64,000 bases of DNA, from assembly GCF_019175285.1 (NCBI RefSeq), contig NC_056524.1:146544948-146608947 (forward strand), given 5' to 3'. Shown one piece after another: positions 11,501-25,500 of the stretch. The notes beneath the pieces were generated by a model. That model was not told the origin of the DNA and did not search any database. It was given only the letters and a program-made list of their open reading frames with translations. This stretch comes from Sceloporus undulatus (Eukaryota; Chordata; Lepidosauria; Squamata; Phrynosomatidae). The translations under genes and the position numbers were made by a program. Each line of letters opens with the position of its first letter. The stretch's first letter is position 1.

Positions 11501-12929
11501 GTATGTAGAGCACCAAAAACAAAATCATTCCATCATCGACATGGCATCCTTCATAGATTTAAAGATAGCTAATTGTTTTACATCTCAGTCTTCACTCTAC
11601 CTCATCTGCCATCAAAGTTGTAGAGAGGTATAAGAAATTAATACAGGTCTGTATAACATGAGACTGTGTGCAGCCTCACCGATTTTTTGGCCCTCAGAAG
11701 ACCCAACCCTAAACTTCCTGCCAAATATGCTTTCCTCCGAAAATTGGGCCTTGCTTGATGTTGGGCAGGTGGGAGAAGGAAAAGAAAAGGGGGGCCTTTC
11801 CCAGGGTGCCCACACCTTAAATTAAAGTGAACTTCAAGTAATCTTTTTTTTTTTTAAATTAAAAACACATTTGACTGAGATATTGAAGATGAATGGACTA
11901 CATATTTTGTTTCATTAAAAACAGGTGACAATTAAACATAAATTAAGAAGAAAATTACTTGTACATCTATACAGGATACATAAACAATGGCTCAACATGG
12001 TTGCAGATGTAGAACACCTACTGTATTCAGTATCATTGCATGCCTCACTTTAGATCTTATTCTGAAGCCTTGTTTTCTAAATAGAACAGAAAGAACTTCT
12101 GAATCAGAAGAATGGTGCATTTTTATACATCCTTCCCCGAACAATGCCACAAAAATTACCTGGTGGCTCGTACTGAATTGGCAATACGAACCGATGAATG
12201 CAATTAAAATGTCATTGCAATGCTGGAAGAAAAAAAGAAAATATATTATGCTTTCCATTCCATTTAAGACACTTCTTTTAAACAATATTATCTACTTCAA
12301 GCCTCAGATACGCATGGAACAGATGGGACACAAAAGTATGTCAAAAACGGAGAACATGGATGGGCCTTCAGGTATAATGGAGCAGATGTCAATGACTGAA
12401 TCCCACAGAAAGACTGTAGAACCTTTTTCAGTTAATGGAATGGGGATCAAGGAAGAATCTGCCAGATACTGAAGATATCCGATTCCAGAAGGCTTATTTC
12501 TAGGAGCTCAAATGGGGATAGAACTCTAGTTTGGTCTTCCGTCTACTGTGGAAGTAAAGTGTTACTTCCAAAATGTTCTTATTTTTTTACAGAATGTCAT
12601 GCTGTATAAGGGTACCCCCCCCCCCAACACCCACAAAACTGGCAACTCCCTCTGAATGGCGAGAAAGTTTCATGACAGGGAATAGGCTCAGTATGATTGT
12701 TTCTTTTCTCACTACAGCAAGAACAGAATTTTCAGCTGTTTCCATCATGTTCCCAAGCAGAAATGGGGATTGTATCATTCCAAATGAGCCATTGTAAGAC
12801 AAGTGCCTTCATGTCAGAGTCTAGAGGGATGTAGGACCTTGGCAAACATACACGGACACAATAGTTGGGTTACATGGCCCCTAAATGCTTTCAATGGGAT
12901 GTGGATTAGATTATGTTTAATATCGTCAA
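11501..12929. other. No recognised gene; one 161-codon open stretch
   Basis: 11,987-12,472 (+) is open for 161 codons but contains no motif I know and overlaps a 97-codon stretch on the other strand. A poly-C run occurs at 12,614-12,624. Probably non-coding. Confidence 0.45.
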
Positions 12930-13075
12930 AGATTACTAACTCCAGTCCTACTGCTTACATGAAACACAACTTGTAATTGTATTAGTTTAATATTATTGGG
13001 AATAAATTGTAAGAAGCCGCCCTGAAAGCCATTAGGGCTGAAGGCGGATATAAATACCTAAATAAATAAATAAAT
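12930..13075 (+). mobile_element. L2/CR1-group LINE tail
   Basis: The stretch AATTGTAAGAAGCCGCCCTG, AAAGCCATTAGGGCTGAAGG, CGGATATAAATACC then (TAAA)n is the common 3' terminus of L2-group LINEs and of SINEs that borrow it. Confidence 0.65.
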
Positions 13076-13345
13076 ATAAGTGATCAGTACTTGGCTTTTC
13101 AGTTTAAAAAACTATTCTTTAAAAAGTTCATTCCCTTGGAAGTCTTGGGGGTATTTCTTGTGGTCTTTATTGTCCAGAGGTACGCTGGATGTCAATTTTG
13201 TTGTTATGACTACAGCCAAAATACATTGCATTAGGATCATTCAGAGTGAGGACAAGGCTTATCGCTTAAGAGTTGTGTTCCAATTAACCATTTACTCTGT
13301 TCCACTGAATGCAATGGGGACGGAGAACTCAAATCAGCGTGTGAT

Positions 13346-13606
13346 TGGGGTCTGTGATCTCTCAGTATACAGTTGCCCACATCAGACAGTGCGCAGTACA
13401 CGCTGGCGTTTCAGCTATGCTGAAAGCATTGTTGCTTCTTCCGTTGCAATGCAGCAGAAGAAACAATAGGGTAGGCACCCATGGGCGCACGAACACCAAT
13501 GCCATGGACACAACAAGCCCCATTACTTGCAATGGGGCTCAAGATACACGGTTTTTTTGTTTTTACACGGGGGGGGGGGGGCCCTCTGGAACAGATCCCC
13601 GATAAA
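13346..13606. mobile_element. Tc1/mariner-type MITE, diverged
   Basis: Shares with 37,344-37,557 the phrases ACAAGCCCCATTACTTGCAA, TGGGGCTCAAG and TGGAACAGATCCCCG. Ends are eroded. A G-run (about 13,566-13,580) lies inside. Confidence 0.5.
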
Positions 13607-16600
13607 ACAAAGGTGCAACTTTACTAGATCAGTGATGGCAATTCTGCAGCCCCTCATATTGTTGAACGCCCTTCCGATTAGATACAGACATCAATGGCCA
13701 TGAGTCAACACACCCTTATTGGATGCTGGAACGGAGCAGGTGGGATGAGCCTGTAAACGTAATTTAGAGCTGTCAGTGTTAGAGACCCTGCTTAACTTTG
13801 TGAGCTGTGCCAGGAATGGACTGACAGGTTGGAGCTGTGCTTGTTCTTTGGCATTTCTTCTCTTCATGGACAATTCCATAGGAGTTGGTAGCAAGAAGAA
13901 AATAATGTTGGGGGTGGGGGAGGACTTGAAGCTGTGTGGGGAAGACAATGTCTCTGGGGAAGGGATTGATGCTTGAAGAATCTCCTCTGAGCAGCTCCTG
14001 TAGTTGGAAACCTCTCCCGTTTCCTGTGCTCACTAATCTCCCAGTCCAAGAGCATATGACATCTGTAAAAACCCCCTACAGACACACAAGCTCAACCCAT
14101 CTCGGCCTCAGTATGATTGGAGTCTCCTTCCTCACTTGGGAGAAAGGGGAAGTGCCCTCTCCACCTCCGTTGAAGAAGGATTGTAAGTCCTTCCTTTGCA
14201 GGAGAAGACTTCTCCCGTTGCAATCGAGTACCTGGGAGCAAAGCAGTTGAGGCAGAAGCTAGTCGCCTTGGAGCAGCAGTTTGAGCACTGGCTAAGCAGT
14301 GACCGAGAAGCCGTTCACCCTGCTGGTTTTGTGGCAAAGACTGGTGTGGGTGAAAGGCTTTCTCAGTTGCTGCTCAACCAGCTGCTCAGCTTGCAGCAAA
14401 ACCCTGGGAACAGCAACTGTGCAGCCGTGCTGACAAGTAGCCAAAGAAGCCTATTGGGCCTTGCGACAAAGGCTAGCATGGGTTAGAGCTTCGCAGTCAT
14501 TGCTTGTTCAGCTAGTTGGTGGTTCTCCCTTTTTAATCTGGTCACACTGGAATTCACAGCAACTACTGAGCAGCCAGCCAGCTGGTCGTCCTTTTTTGCG
14601 GAAGGATGGCACAGACAAGAGGGAGGGAAGCAGACGTGGGCGATGGTGCTGCTGCGGCTTGTATTCCCACACATGAGAGGGTGAGACAGAGGTGGTAATG
14701 GTGGTAACCTGGGCATAGATGAGGTAGTACACAGAGCAGCAAGCCACTGAAGAAAGCTAGATGGTGGCGCGTCAGGGGCAGCCACGCCATCCCTCCCTTC
14801 CTGGGATAGGCCATGGGAGGGGGGGCACCAGGGATGGTTTTTATTGCTGAAGGGAAGGGGGCATTAGTGTGCAAAAAAAGGTTTGTAGGATCACTATTAG
14901 ATAGATACAGACGAAAAAGTTTGGGGGACCATATATGGGATAGATACATACAGACAGATAATCAGAACAAACATAGATTTTCATGCACATACATACACAC
15001 ACACAGAGAGACACGTCAGACAAAAAAAAAACCAACACTAGAAATATAAAATAAAAATCAGCAGGAAAAACGGTAGGAAGTACTGGTACATAATTGAATA
15101 GAAAAGATACATGAAACCACTATTATCTAAGTCCCGCTTTAATGGAAGAGAGGTATCTGGGTAACATCTCAGGCAAGCCACCACGGGAAGGGCTGTCCCT
15201 CAATTGCACCAGCCCAAATGTCTTTCTAGGCAGATGTGAAAGTAAGGCTCTAAAAGAGCCAGACAGGCCCTGTTGATGAAAGGTAGTGCTCTGTATGGAC
15301 TCATCCCAAACGGTTTTAGGATTTAAGGCACGTGTACAATGAGCCCAGGAACATACTGACGAGAAATGGTAATGATTATTCATTGGCAGTTTTGCTGAAA
15401 AATATGGATTTTTTATATCCTCTGTGTCTTTACATTTAGTATTATGAATTGAGAAAATTCTACCTGATCACCCAGATGTGAGAATTGTCAGATGGTTCCA
15501 TTTGCAAATGAAATAAATGGGTGGGAACTTCATTTGAAAATTCAGTGTTTTCGGGATGTTTTTAATTTTCTTGCTTTGCTTCAGTGACAGTAAACAGCAG
15601 GGGTGCAATTGATTTTGTGATCTTTCATGTTGGAAAAGGTTTAGCAAGAGCAACATAGGAAACTGTTCTTGCCCAATAGAATGGTAAATATGTAATTTTT
15701 TGTTTTTTTGCAAATGAGCTAATTCAATTCTCACACCTACCTTAAACAGAAAATGTCACACAGCAGGAAAGTATAGTTTATGAGGAGGCACAGGGAAGAC
15801 AAGCTGGATCAGTTCTCAATGTCCCGTTGCATGCTGCAATCCAACCAAGAAGATATGTTGAGACATTCTCTGTGTAGCTTTAGAAAACACACACATACAA
15901 ACGGTGAGTGATATAGTCGGTCAGAAGAGCCAGGTTCCTGAAGAGGTAACAATATTCCCAGGCGTGGTTTTGATCCACATCGGTTTGAGCTTAAAACATT
16001 GTTTGGGGGGCGGAACCAACAGCTTTTTTTGAGGAATACTGAGTTATACGCCTAACACAATGTTTCTCTTTCTTTCTCCCCCTCTCCCCCATCTCTCTCC
16101 TGATCCTAAATGCAATTGCATCCCCTTTGTTTTAATGGCACGGAAACAACAAACAATAAAAATCCAGAAGATTGAATCTGAAATGGAAGTGCCCACGCTA
16201 AGGGAATGGGTAAACTTGCTCCGCGCTGAGGGATGAGACATGTTTAATGTCCCTTACACTTCCCAGGGGGTGGGGGAGAACAGTAATTCTTTCTGGCCGT
16301 CTGCAGTATTAAAAGAAATTAATGCCATCATGTTACATGACTATTGACAAGCACTGTAAGCGTAGAATAGACACTGGTTTTAGCCATGGTCTAGCTCTGA
16401 ACCAATATTATCATGACATATAGTTTATAAAAAAATACCTCAAATGTTTCCAGTCATCGTTCAGTGGCAGCACCACCAACGTGTTTATTAAATCAGTACA
16501 ACAAGACTCTGGTCTGGACTAACTGGTAGATCTGTAACTAATGCGAGGCCCTTGCTTTCCGCCAGATCACTGCAGATAAACCCCTGAAAGTTTGTAAAGA

Positions 16601-18389
16601 TATTCCTGGCCAATGGCGCGAACCTGCCCCGTCTAGACAGTACCATAGCCATTGAACACCCTCCCATATTTGGTTCTTGTAGTGTGAAGTGAGTTTTAGA
16701 GGGTGGGAGTAGGGATATACGTCCTGAGGTCAATGCAGACTCTGTCTTGCCTTTAGTAGGTCCTACCCTCTGGCTCTGAAAAAGCGAGACCATGTTCCAA
16801 TTTAAAAAGGCAAGACATACTGGGAAGTACATTCCTTTCCTGTTAAAAAACAAAAAACGAAAGCCAAATTAGGCTCGAAGAAGTTAGTACTTTAAATCAA
16901 TCAAAATAAGGGGGTGGAATCCTGTGCGGGGGCACTATGCTAAGGTAATGGGTCGCCACACTCTGTTTAGAGGTGCACTTTCTTTTTTAAACTTGCACAG
17001 GTAATGCATGTTGCAGAACAGCCATAATAAGGAAGAAGAGGCGGTTGGCCCTCTGAGTAGCCTCTTTCGAATCCTTTCTTTCTAGGGAGTGGATCGTTTA
17101 TGCTATGAAAGGAATGTCTAGAAAACTGGCCTGTCCCCCATGGGTTTTTATTCTCAGCCATTGCAAGCTCATTGGAAATAAGCTACTCAGAGAAACATTA
17201 GCTGTAGATATCCCGCCTCTGCAGGGGCTGAGTCAGATTGCTTTAGGATTCCTTCCAGCTCTGGAGTTCGATGATGTCAGTTCCATGCAACAGACTCCTA
17301 GGCTGCAAAACATGGTTTCATATAATGGCCAAGATTTCGGGACGAAAAAACCTGCTTACAACTTGTTCCATTGTGACCGGAAGCAACAGAAGAGACTGTG
17401 GACTGGACTGACTCAGAGAAGATGGAACTCAGACCATTCTACACAACCTCTGACGATTTCATTTGGTCATGTCCACATTTTGGTGGGTGTCATCATTGTT
17501 TACAAAATTTGCCACCAGAGCCTTGGCTGAAAAATCTCCTTAAGTATTGTTTCTGCTTGATCTCAGTTTGCAAATCCACAGATTGTAAAAGTAGCATAAA
17601 GGATTGACTGTGTCTTTACTTTCTTTTTGGTGCACTTCCAAAGCTGTTAACGGGTTTTAAAAAAAATGTTTTTTACAGAATCAAGATTCAAGGATAGCGA
17701 TATTGGCCAATGCGAAAAGTGCGAAAATCCACACAGAAGTCATATCGTTTATGCACAACTCCAAAGAATAAAAGCCGCTTTGGCTCATAAAGGTAGTAAC
17801 TGGCATTGTGGATTTGTTAATACAATCCTCTTAAAATAATTCTAATGTGCGTTATATGGTTTGTCTATCTAAAATTTGACAGAGCAACTATTGAAAAATC
17901 ATATGGCCTCAATAAAGGGTCTAAAAAGTGAGGGAAAGCAATCCAACATGAATATATAGCAAGAAATAAATGGAGATCTCTTCCCTATTAGCAGTATTAG
18001 CAAGGGCATTCCGTTAATTAAAGCTGCAGGAAGATCAATAAAATAGATCTGAGAAATGATGGAGAAGTTGTCAAGGCACTAGGAACACTTGATATATGTG
18101 CCTAATCTGTTCTAAAGTAATCAATTCTGGACAGAAATTACTGATAATTAAACAAAAATGGAAATCAAATAATATAACTTAATGGATTCTTGCCAATGTC
18201 AGTTTTTAAATAAAATAATTATTATTATTATTAGTATTTATTGATTAATTATTATTAATTAGTATTAATTTATATCCCACCCCTCTACAATATGCAAGAG
18301 GAGCGGCTTTAAATGAGGAAAACGCCTATAAGCAAAGATTAAAAAGCAAATTAAGAAACAAAAATGTAAAGTATAAAGATCACTATCTT
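13607..18389. other. No gene; unassigned intronic sequence
   Basis: Several overlapping open stretches (for example 14,196-14,486 and 17,105-17,530) are present but none shows a domain or splice continuity with PDLIM1. A GATA/CACA-rich simple region lies at 14,900-15,020. PDZ-type text (GDVITAIDG) was looked for and not seen. Confidence 0.45.
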
Positions 18390-18431
18390 TAATATATATA
18401 TTATATATATCTATATATATATATATATATT
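18390..18431. repeat. (AT)n microsatellite
   Basis: A broken TA/ATCTATAT run. Directly upstream (18,215-18,270) is an ATT/TTA-rich simple stretch. Confidence 0.85.
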
Positions 18432-18593
18432 TATGCTTGGACTATTTTGTTCCAAGGTTTTAACAAGTCAATTACTCAGCAAGTAACTAAGTTTTTAGAT
18501 TTGACTGATATAACTCACCTCTCTATGATTGTGCAAATATTGAATGTATTTTTTTATTAAATGCAATTTCTGTTTTAGATGGGTAATATGTAC

Positions 18594-18656
18594 TGTTGTT
18601 GCTGTTAACTGCCCTCAAGTTGACCCCAACTAATAGCAACCCTGTCCTCAGATTTT
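18594..18656 (-). mobile_element. tRNA-derived SINE tail (reverse), truncated
   Basis: TGTTGTTGCTGTTAACTGCC CTCAAGTTGACCCCAAC is the reverse of the ACA-type SINE 3' end (a GACTTGAAGGCACACAACAA motif in sense). Only the 3' 60 bp remain. Confidence 0.6.
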
Positions 18657-18771
18657 ATTCAAATATATATTTTACTATGATGTTTTAATGGTCTGTTAAC
18701 TGCATTAAAGACATGGTGATGGTGATGATGGTGACAGTATGTAAAGCAGAACTGTATTAGCAATTGCAGAT

Positions 18772-19370
18772 GATGTATATGCTTATGTATAAGTCTAGAA
18801 ATTTTAGTGAAAAATTTACATAAAAACTTGGGTCAACTTATCCATGGGATGTAAGAACTACAACTTTAACTCTTATCAAAAAATGAATCATCTCCTTCTT
18901 TGAGTAGAGTAGCAAAAGGCTTCATCCATCCTGGAAGAATCTAAAGGATACACCAACCCCTTCCATGATGCCACTTCTGGCCTTTTTGAATGCCTGCATG
19001 GGAAAATGGTGGTAATGGTGACTCTTTGGTGCTTCCCTTCAAAGAAGTGCCAAGAGAGTAGACATATGTGCATTTTCTTAGCCCCACTCATGCCTGGCTA
19101 CTTTCTCCAAACAACATACAGCCAACATTTACCATAGTTCCCTCCTCACCCATCCAGCCTTTAGGGTGAGCACAAACACTTATGCCTACCAAAAATTTCT
19201 AAGTTTTCTTTGGAATAATTTTCTTTTGCTTCATCCTTTATATTCTTTGTTACATGATCCTGGGTTTTATCCTTGACTATGGTTCATATAAAAATCCATA
19301 ATTTTGGTCTTAAAACATGCTCTCAGTTTATACACGAGGTCAAACTGATGAGATTGACATACTGTGAGCA
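18772..19370. mobile_element. Mariner-type MITE family (TATACTCATGTATAAG ends), diverged copy
   Basis: Left end TATGCTTATGTATAAGTCTA with CTTGGGTCAACTTATCCATG, and right part AAAATCCATAATTTTGGTCT then CAGTTTATACACGAGGTCAA, match the 40,700-41,125 copy in the same order. The terminal bases are lost. Confidence 0.6.
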
Positions 19371-19496
19371 TCCCAGGCAAACCCTGAATTCTGGGGAATT
19401 AAAGTTTATGGAATTGTCAAGCCACAAGTACTATACATATTTATTGAAACTGATATAGAGAATACCAAAGATGACCATTGGCTGTTCCTCTTGCAG

Positions 19497-19581
19497 AAGT
19501 GAATCAAAAATTTGGTCACCAATGGTTACTGAGGAAGAGAAAACAAATCCATACAAGATGAATCTGGCTTCTGAACCCCAG
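19497..19581 (+). CDS. PDLIM1: PDLIM1 exon 3 (end of PDZ and following linker)
   Basis: The 85-nt exon follows a CTCTTGCAG acceptor and ends at CCCAG/GTAGGT. It starts with one base that completes an Arg codon and ends in phase 0. It encodes about 28 residues including [12 protein letters not shown] and [12 protein letters not shown], which align with human PDLIM1 KVWSPLVTEEGK and [12 protein letters not shown]. In human this exon directly follows the PDZ domain. The next exon begins with [13 protein letters not shown], as expected from the human order. Confidence 0.93.
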
Positions 19582-22500
19582 GTAGGTACTATTAATGACC
19601 ACCTGTTCCTTTTCACCAGTTGGTTCCCTGTATTCACAAATGTGGTGGCTTGTGGAGGCACTGCAAATTGCTGTTGTTTAACTGCTTCTCAGGTTTCATT
19701 TTAAATGTAGAATCATGCTTCTTGTTCAGCACACCTGTGCATATCAGCTTGGTCAGATGAAAAATTGGTTGTGTGACTGCATCCATACATTTTGGGTCCA
19801 AAGACAAGTTCAAAAATAGATGTTAAACAGCTTGTTCTTAAAAACAGATGTTGCGATAGGGAAGCTAAACTTAGCACTGTTGTGTATGAGAGCAGCATTC
19901 CATTTGGCATTCAGATTCAATCCTTGTGCTAACATATTTGTGATACTATTTCTAGTCTGAATCAAGAAACATTCCCAGAATATTGGGTGGGAGCAGGGAC
20001 AAGGTGCATGCTGGAGCATGTCTTGAATTAGAATGTGAACTTGGCATATTTCAGACTAGTAATCAGTATAAAGTTTGCCAAGTGCTCTTCTGCTTTGTTT
20101 GTATAACTCTGCTCTCTTGGTAATTACTGTTTTTTTTTCCTCATAGAGCCAGCATTCTTTGGCAGATCATTTTATTTACCTAAATGTATTTGCAGATTGC
20201 CTACCTGTTTTAGATTTACCCGTGGTGTTTATGACTCCAGAGAGCCATAAAGAATACAGTGGCCCCTCCTGTTCCTGCCCCCCCCGAATCCAAAATTTTG
20301 CAGATATTCAAGTCCCATTGTTTCCAATGGTGGACCACCATTAGGGACAATGAGACTCCTCCCCCCTCATTCTTCTCCCCAGTGCCAGGGCTGCTGGGGC
20401 TTGTAATCCACACTAGCCACATGAGGACTCGCTTTCCTAGCAGCGCTTGGGGCCTGGCGTGTACATGCCCGTCCCCCTCCCCCACAGCCATTTGATGTTT
20501 CGCACGTCCATTGGCTGCAGTGGAGGGGGCGGAGCAGGGCATGCACACACTGGGCCCCGAGCACTGCTGGAAAAGCAAGTCCCCATGCAGCCAACATGGA
20601 TTACAGGCCCCGGCAGCCACAGTGCCGGGGGGGCAGTCAGTGGATATCGAGGCACAAGTGTACAATGAAAGGCATTCTATCTTTGGCTTGTGCTTCAGAA
20701 GAAACAAGCTAAATTGTTATGATTAATCTATCAAATGTATAAACTGTAGTAAGAAACTTTAGTGGTAAAAGAATGGGATCGCATATGCATGTGTTTCAAC
20801 CTCAAGTCAAGACTTGCATGAGTGAAACAGTAATCACAGATCACAAAACCGTCAGAACTGTATAGCTCCTGACATAACCACGTCAGCAATCTTCTGTAGC
20901 AAGCATTTCACAGATTCAGCTGCAAGTTCTTCAGTATTTGAGACATTATGTGATTAAGTAACCGCTTGCTTAGCATGGCTACCTGACTGTTTATTCTCTT
21001 GGTGTAGTGGAGGAATGCTCATATATAAAGGTATTATGCCAGTGTGAAAGAAGGCTACACAAGATGTAGTGATGGCTGCCAATTTTGAGGCTTGAAAGAC
21101 CAGCATTATACGCCAGTGTGGGGGCAGGGCGTGCGCACACCACCTGCCCCCACACCGCCCACCTGACCAGACGGCAGGTGGTGTCACGCTGCATCTTCAG
21201 CACAGCGTTTACATGTGCTGCTCCAAAGAAATGGTGAAAAGTTGCCTCCGCTGCAGCTAGGGTGCCCTTTCCATGGCGCAAAAGGACCCACTTTTTGTTC
21301 AATTGTTACAACAGTGGAACACACTCCCTCAGAGTGTGGTGGTGTCTCCCTCCTTGGAAGTCTTTAAACAGAGGTTGGATGACCATCTATCGGTTTTACT
21401 TTGACTGGGAGTTCTTGCATGGCAGGGGGTTGGACTGGATGGCCCTTGTGGTCTATTCCAACTCTATGATTCTACTTTTGCTAATCTCCAACTGCATATA
21501 TGCAAATATATGTATGAAACAGTACCACAAACACTCCACTCTCTTTAGTTTTTCATCAAGCCTTGATCCCAGTGTTGGCTTGCTGCAAAAAAGTCATTGG
21601 TGGCTAGGATCTTATGTAAATTAGTCATTTCAGAGCACTTTTGTCCTATAGCCTCATGGAATGGAACAGCCTGAGAAAAATGTTTACTCTTTCATTAAGT
21701 CTGTGCTGTAACTTTTTTCTTTGTCTAAGTAGTGTCTCTTACAGAATGGATATAGCCTAGGTACTGATATCAGGAATTTGCAGATGACATCAAATTAGGA
21801 GGGGTAGCTAATAGCCTGGAGGACAGAATCAGAATTCAAAATGGATTTAATAAATTGGAGAGTTGGGCAAAAACTAACAAAGTGAATTTCAGCTGGGAGA
21901 AATGGAAGGTACTACACTTAGGCAGAAAAAATATATGAAAGGTCAGATATAGAATCGGTGACACCCCGCTTGACAATAGTACATGCAAAAGAGATCAGGG
22001 AGTCCTAGTAGACCATAAGCTGAACACGAGTCAGCAGTGTAATGTGGCAGCTAAAAAGGCCAGTGCTATTCTAGGTGGCATCAATAGAAATGTAGTGTCT
22101 AGCTCAAGGGAAGTAATAGTGCTGCTCTATTCTAATTTGGTCAAGCCTCACCTGGAATACTGTGTCCAGTTCTGGGCACTTCAATTCAAGAGGGATATTG
22201 ACAAGCTGGAGTGTGTCCAGAAAGGTCTGGAAACCATGCGTTATGAAGAAAGACTTAGGGAGCTGGGTGTGTTTGGCGTGTTTGGCCAGGAGAAGAGATG
22301 GTTAAGGAGTGATATGATAGCCCTGTTTAAGTATTTGAAGGAATATCACACTGAGGATGGAGCAAGCTTCTTTTCTGCTGCTCCAGAGAGTAGGACCCAG
22401 AGCCATGGATTCAAACTATAGGAAAAGAGATTCCACCTAAATATTAGGAAGAACGTCCTGATGGTAACAGCTATTCAACAGTGGAACAGGCTGCCTTTGA

Positions 22501-25500
22501 GTGAGGTGGAATCTCCTCCTTTGAAAGTTTTTACACAAGGGCTGGGTAGCCATCTGTCAGAAGTGTTTTGATTGTGTCAAGTGTGTTGACATTAGGAGGA
22601 ACTTCCTGACAGTAAGGGCTGTTCGACAATGGAATACACTCGCTCGGAGTGTAGTGGACTCTCTTTCCCTGGAGGTCTTTAAACAGAGGCTTGATGGCCA
22701 TCTGTCAGGGATGCTTTGATTGAGATTGTCTGCATGGCAGGGGGTTGGACTGGATGGCCCTTGTGGTTTCTTCCAACTCTATGATTCTATGATTGTGTAT
22801 TCCTGCATGACATTGGGTTGGACTGGATGGCCCTTGTGTTCTTGCCCAGCTCGAGGATTCTAATGACCAGGTTGTTTTGGTTTTGTCCTGGATCTTATGT
22901 ACAGTGATATGCGTGTTGTGTAAGTGTATACCTGTTATTCATGAGTGCAGTTAGCTAATCTCATGCCTGTGCAGGGCAAATAAATGAATGGCATTACTTT
23001 TGCTGTCCTTCCAGACTTGATTTGTTTTTGCCCAGCTGTTGCCATGGTTGTTTTAAAACAGGCTACTGCATGAATTGGCTTTCCTGAAGCTTTCCTTTTA
23101 AAGTCTGCTGTGTCACATCCTGTAGAGATGAGGTAATTGTTGCTGTTTTGTGTATCTGTTTCCATGGGAGAGTGTGCATGGAAAGTTATAGAACCAGGGT
23201 GTGTCAGTTGACATTTGATAAGAAAGCAGTAGCTGGCAAGAACAATGAGGCAGGAAGTAAACAGTGTTAGCTGCCACCATTCTGAGATGTCTGGTGAACT
23301 TCATTGGCTTTATATTACTCATTGTTTCTACTGGATGTTGCTTTAATAGATATGAAATGCTTCAGGAATGTGGAAGAAAGAGATAGGGAGCTGCTTGGAC
23401 TGTTTTTATAGCCCACCCAGGGAGGGAGAAAGAGCGAATTGTTATCATTCACATTTCAAAGTACTTATTTCTGTCAGTGTATGCCCAAGTACCCTAAAAA
23501 AGGAACCAGATCCTATCTGATCCTGAAAGCTAAGCAGGGTCAACTCTGGTTAGTACTTGGAGTGGAGACCACCAGCCACTACTAGTGCTTGAAGGCTACA
23601 TTTCAGAGGAAAGAAGTGACCAAACCACCTCTGAGAAGTCCTTCCCTAAGAAAAAAAGGCATTTTGAAGGCACATATGCATGTGCGCACACAGGCAATAA
23701 GTGCTGCCATTTTTCTCATCATGTTTTTTTTTTTACAAGAGGAAGAATTAAAATCTTGAAAGTGGTCTTTTTTAACCTTTATTTATGAATTTCATGATTT
23801 CTGCACTTTTTGATTCTGAATACTGTATATGGGAGTATTAAAAGGTCTGGCTGTTTACCACAACTGTTTGGGAAAATCTTATTTGTGCTGTAGATTAGCT
23901 GCTTTCAATTATCTGGCAGTTGACAGATTCATTTGAAATGTAAATTGTGTTGATGACTTACTAAGAAGTAAAGTTTAAAAAGTTAAAGTAGGGGAAGTAC
24001 ATTCAGACACTCAACAGTGGTATACAAAAGGGTGCTTAGCTTTTGGATAGTATTTCTAAGTCTCCAAAGTATTTACATCAAACTAGACAGAAAACATTCA
24101 GGGGTATCTGTGTTGCCCATTTAACAAATACAAACAAAAATCAATCAGTGATACCTTTATTGGCCAGCCAAAATGCACAATATTCTTGTTGCATGCTTTC
24201 GAAGCTCCATGGGCTTCTTCATCAGGCTTCAGTGATGGCGAACCTTTTTGGAGCCGCGTGCCCCAACTAATTTTTTTATGTCACCGGGCTCTACCAGGTG
24301 CTGAGGGTGGGGCTTCTGCCCTCTGGGGGGTGGAGCTTCTGTCCTTCAGGGGTCAGGTTTCCACCATCCAGGGGGCAGGGCATCCACCCACCTTTTCCTG
24401 GCCCCCACCTGTCTGGAGGGTAGGGGCCAGAGGCAGGAGCCTCTGGCTCCTCCCCCTGGAGTTTGCCGCCCCTGATTGTCCCTTAGGGACCTTCAGAGGC
24501 CGGCAAACAGTTGGAAGCCGAGAAATGAACTTTGGAGGATGGCAGCCAGAGGCGGGCTGCTCTGGTTGCCGCCCTCTGGAGTTTGCCGGCCGCTCCTCTG
24601 TTCACCGTGCCATTTTAGACCCATAGCTGTTTCTCCAGAGCCTATTGGCATGGAAGGCAAGCGGGGAAGAGGAGGACTGGGCACAGGTCTGTCCCTCTTC
24701 CCCTCGGACCTTTTCCTGCCCCCAGCTGTCTCTCTGGAGATAGCTGGAGGCTGGCAAAGGTCCCTGGGGAGGAGCCACTGGCACGCGCCAGTCCCTCCTC
24801 CTCCTCTAGCCCTTTTTCCAGCCTCCAGCTCTTTCGGATAGGCAGCTGAAGGCGCCTCTGGCTCCTTCTTCCTAGTACCACTTTCTGGCTTCCAGCTGTG
24901 TCAGAGAAACAGCTTAAGGCCAGGAAAAAGCAGAGAGGAGGAGGAATGGGCATGTGCGTGCCTGTTCCTCCTTGTTCTGGGCCCGTGCCTTACGAAATGG
25001 TGTCATGTGCCACCCATGGCACATGTGCCATAAGTTCACCATCATGGGGCTAGATGCTTGGTTTGTAACATCGTGCTTGATGATATTGAATCATCACAAA
25101 ATCAATGTTTGTGCTACTTTCTGGTTAACTGCAAAGTATCTGTATTTGCTGTTTACTTGCTAAGTATACAGTAAATGTACTTGCTATTGCTATCTGTTGT
25201 ATAATTAATAAGAGGCCTGTTTTCCAATAATTCAGCTGAAGTTTCATACATTATACAGCATATGTAATGTTGCTGTATAACTATTTATTGAAATATCCTA
25301 TGTCCTGTACCATTGCACCATGCACTTGTTAGAATTAATACCCTGACTTAAATGAGTAGAAAGCAGTTTATGAGTAGAAAGTAGTTTAGTGCCACTGTTT
25401 AGTTAAGAGTGAAATTTTCAAAATGGCTCTGTATGTCCCTCTTGCAAACCCAGTGTATTTGTAGGAATTTGGGAAACTAGAGTATTTGTTCCTTGGCTAG

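Noticed and set aside
11987-12472. 161-codon open frame (+ strand)
   Set aside because: No domain, no splice continuity with PDLIM1, and an overlapping open frame on the opposite strand. I could not support a gene.
1-19496. PDLIM1 PDZ exons
   Set aside because: I looked for GFRLVGGKDF- and GDVITAIDG-like codons on the + strand and saw none. They probably lie before the window; a profile search would settle it.
20216-20707. 163-codon open frame (- strand)
   Set aside because: It coincides with the TA-flanked GC-rich MITE at 20,257-20,660 and has overlapping open frames in several phases.
23492-23580. 5S rRNA gene
   Set aside because: Only the central part is present and the internal promoter has substitutions; a 5S-derived SINE fits better.
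24186-24953. Cluster of overlapping open frames of 100-146 codons
   Set aside because: All lie inside the non-autonomous hAT element 24,230-25,047; composition, not coding.
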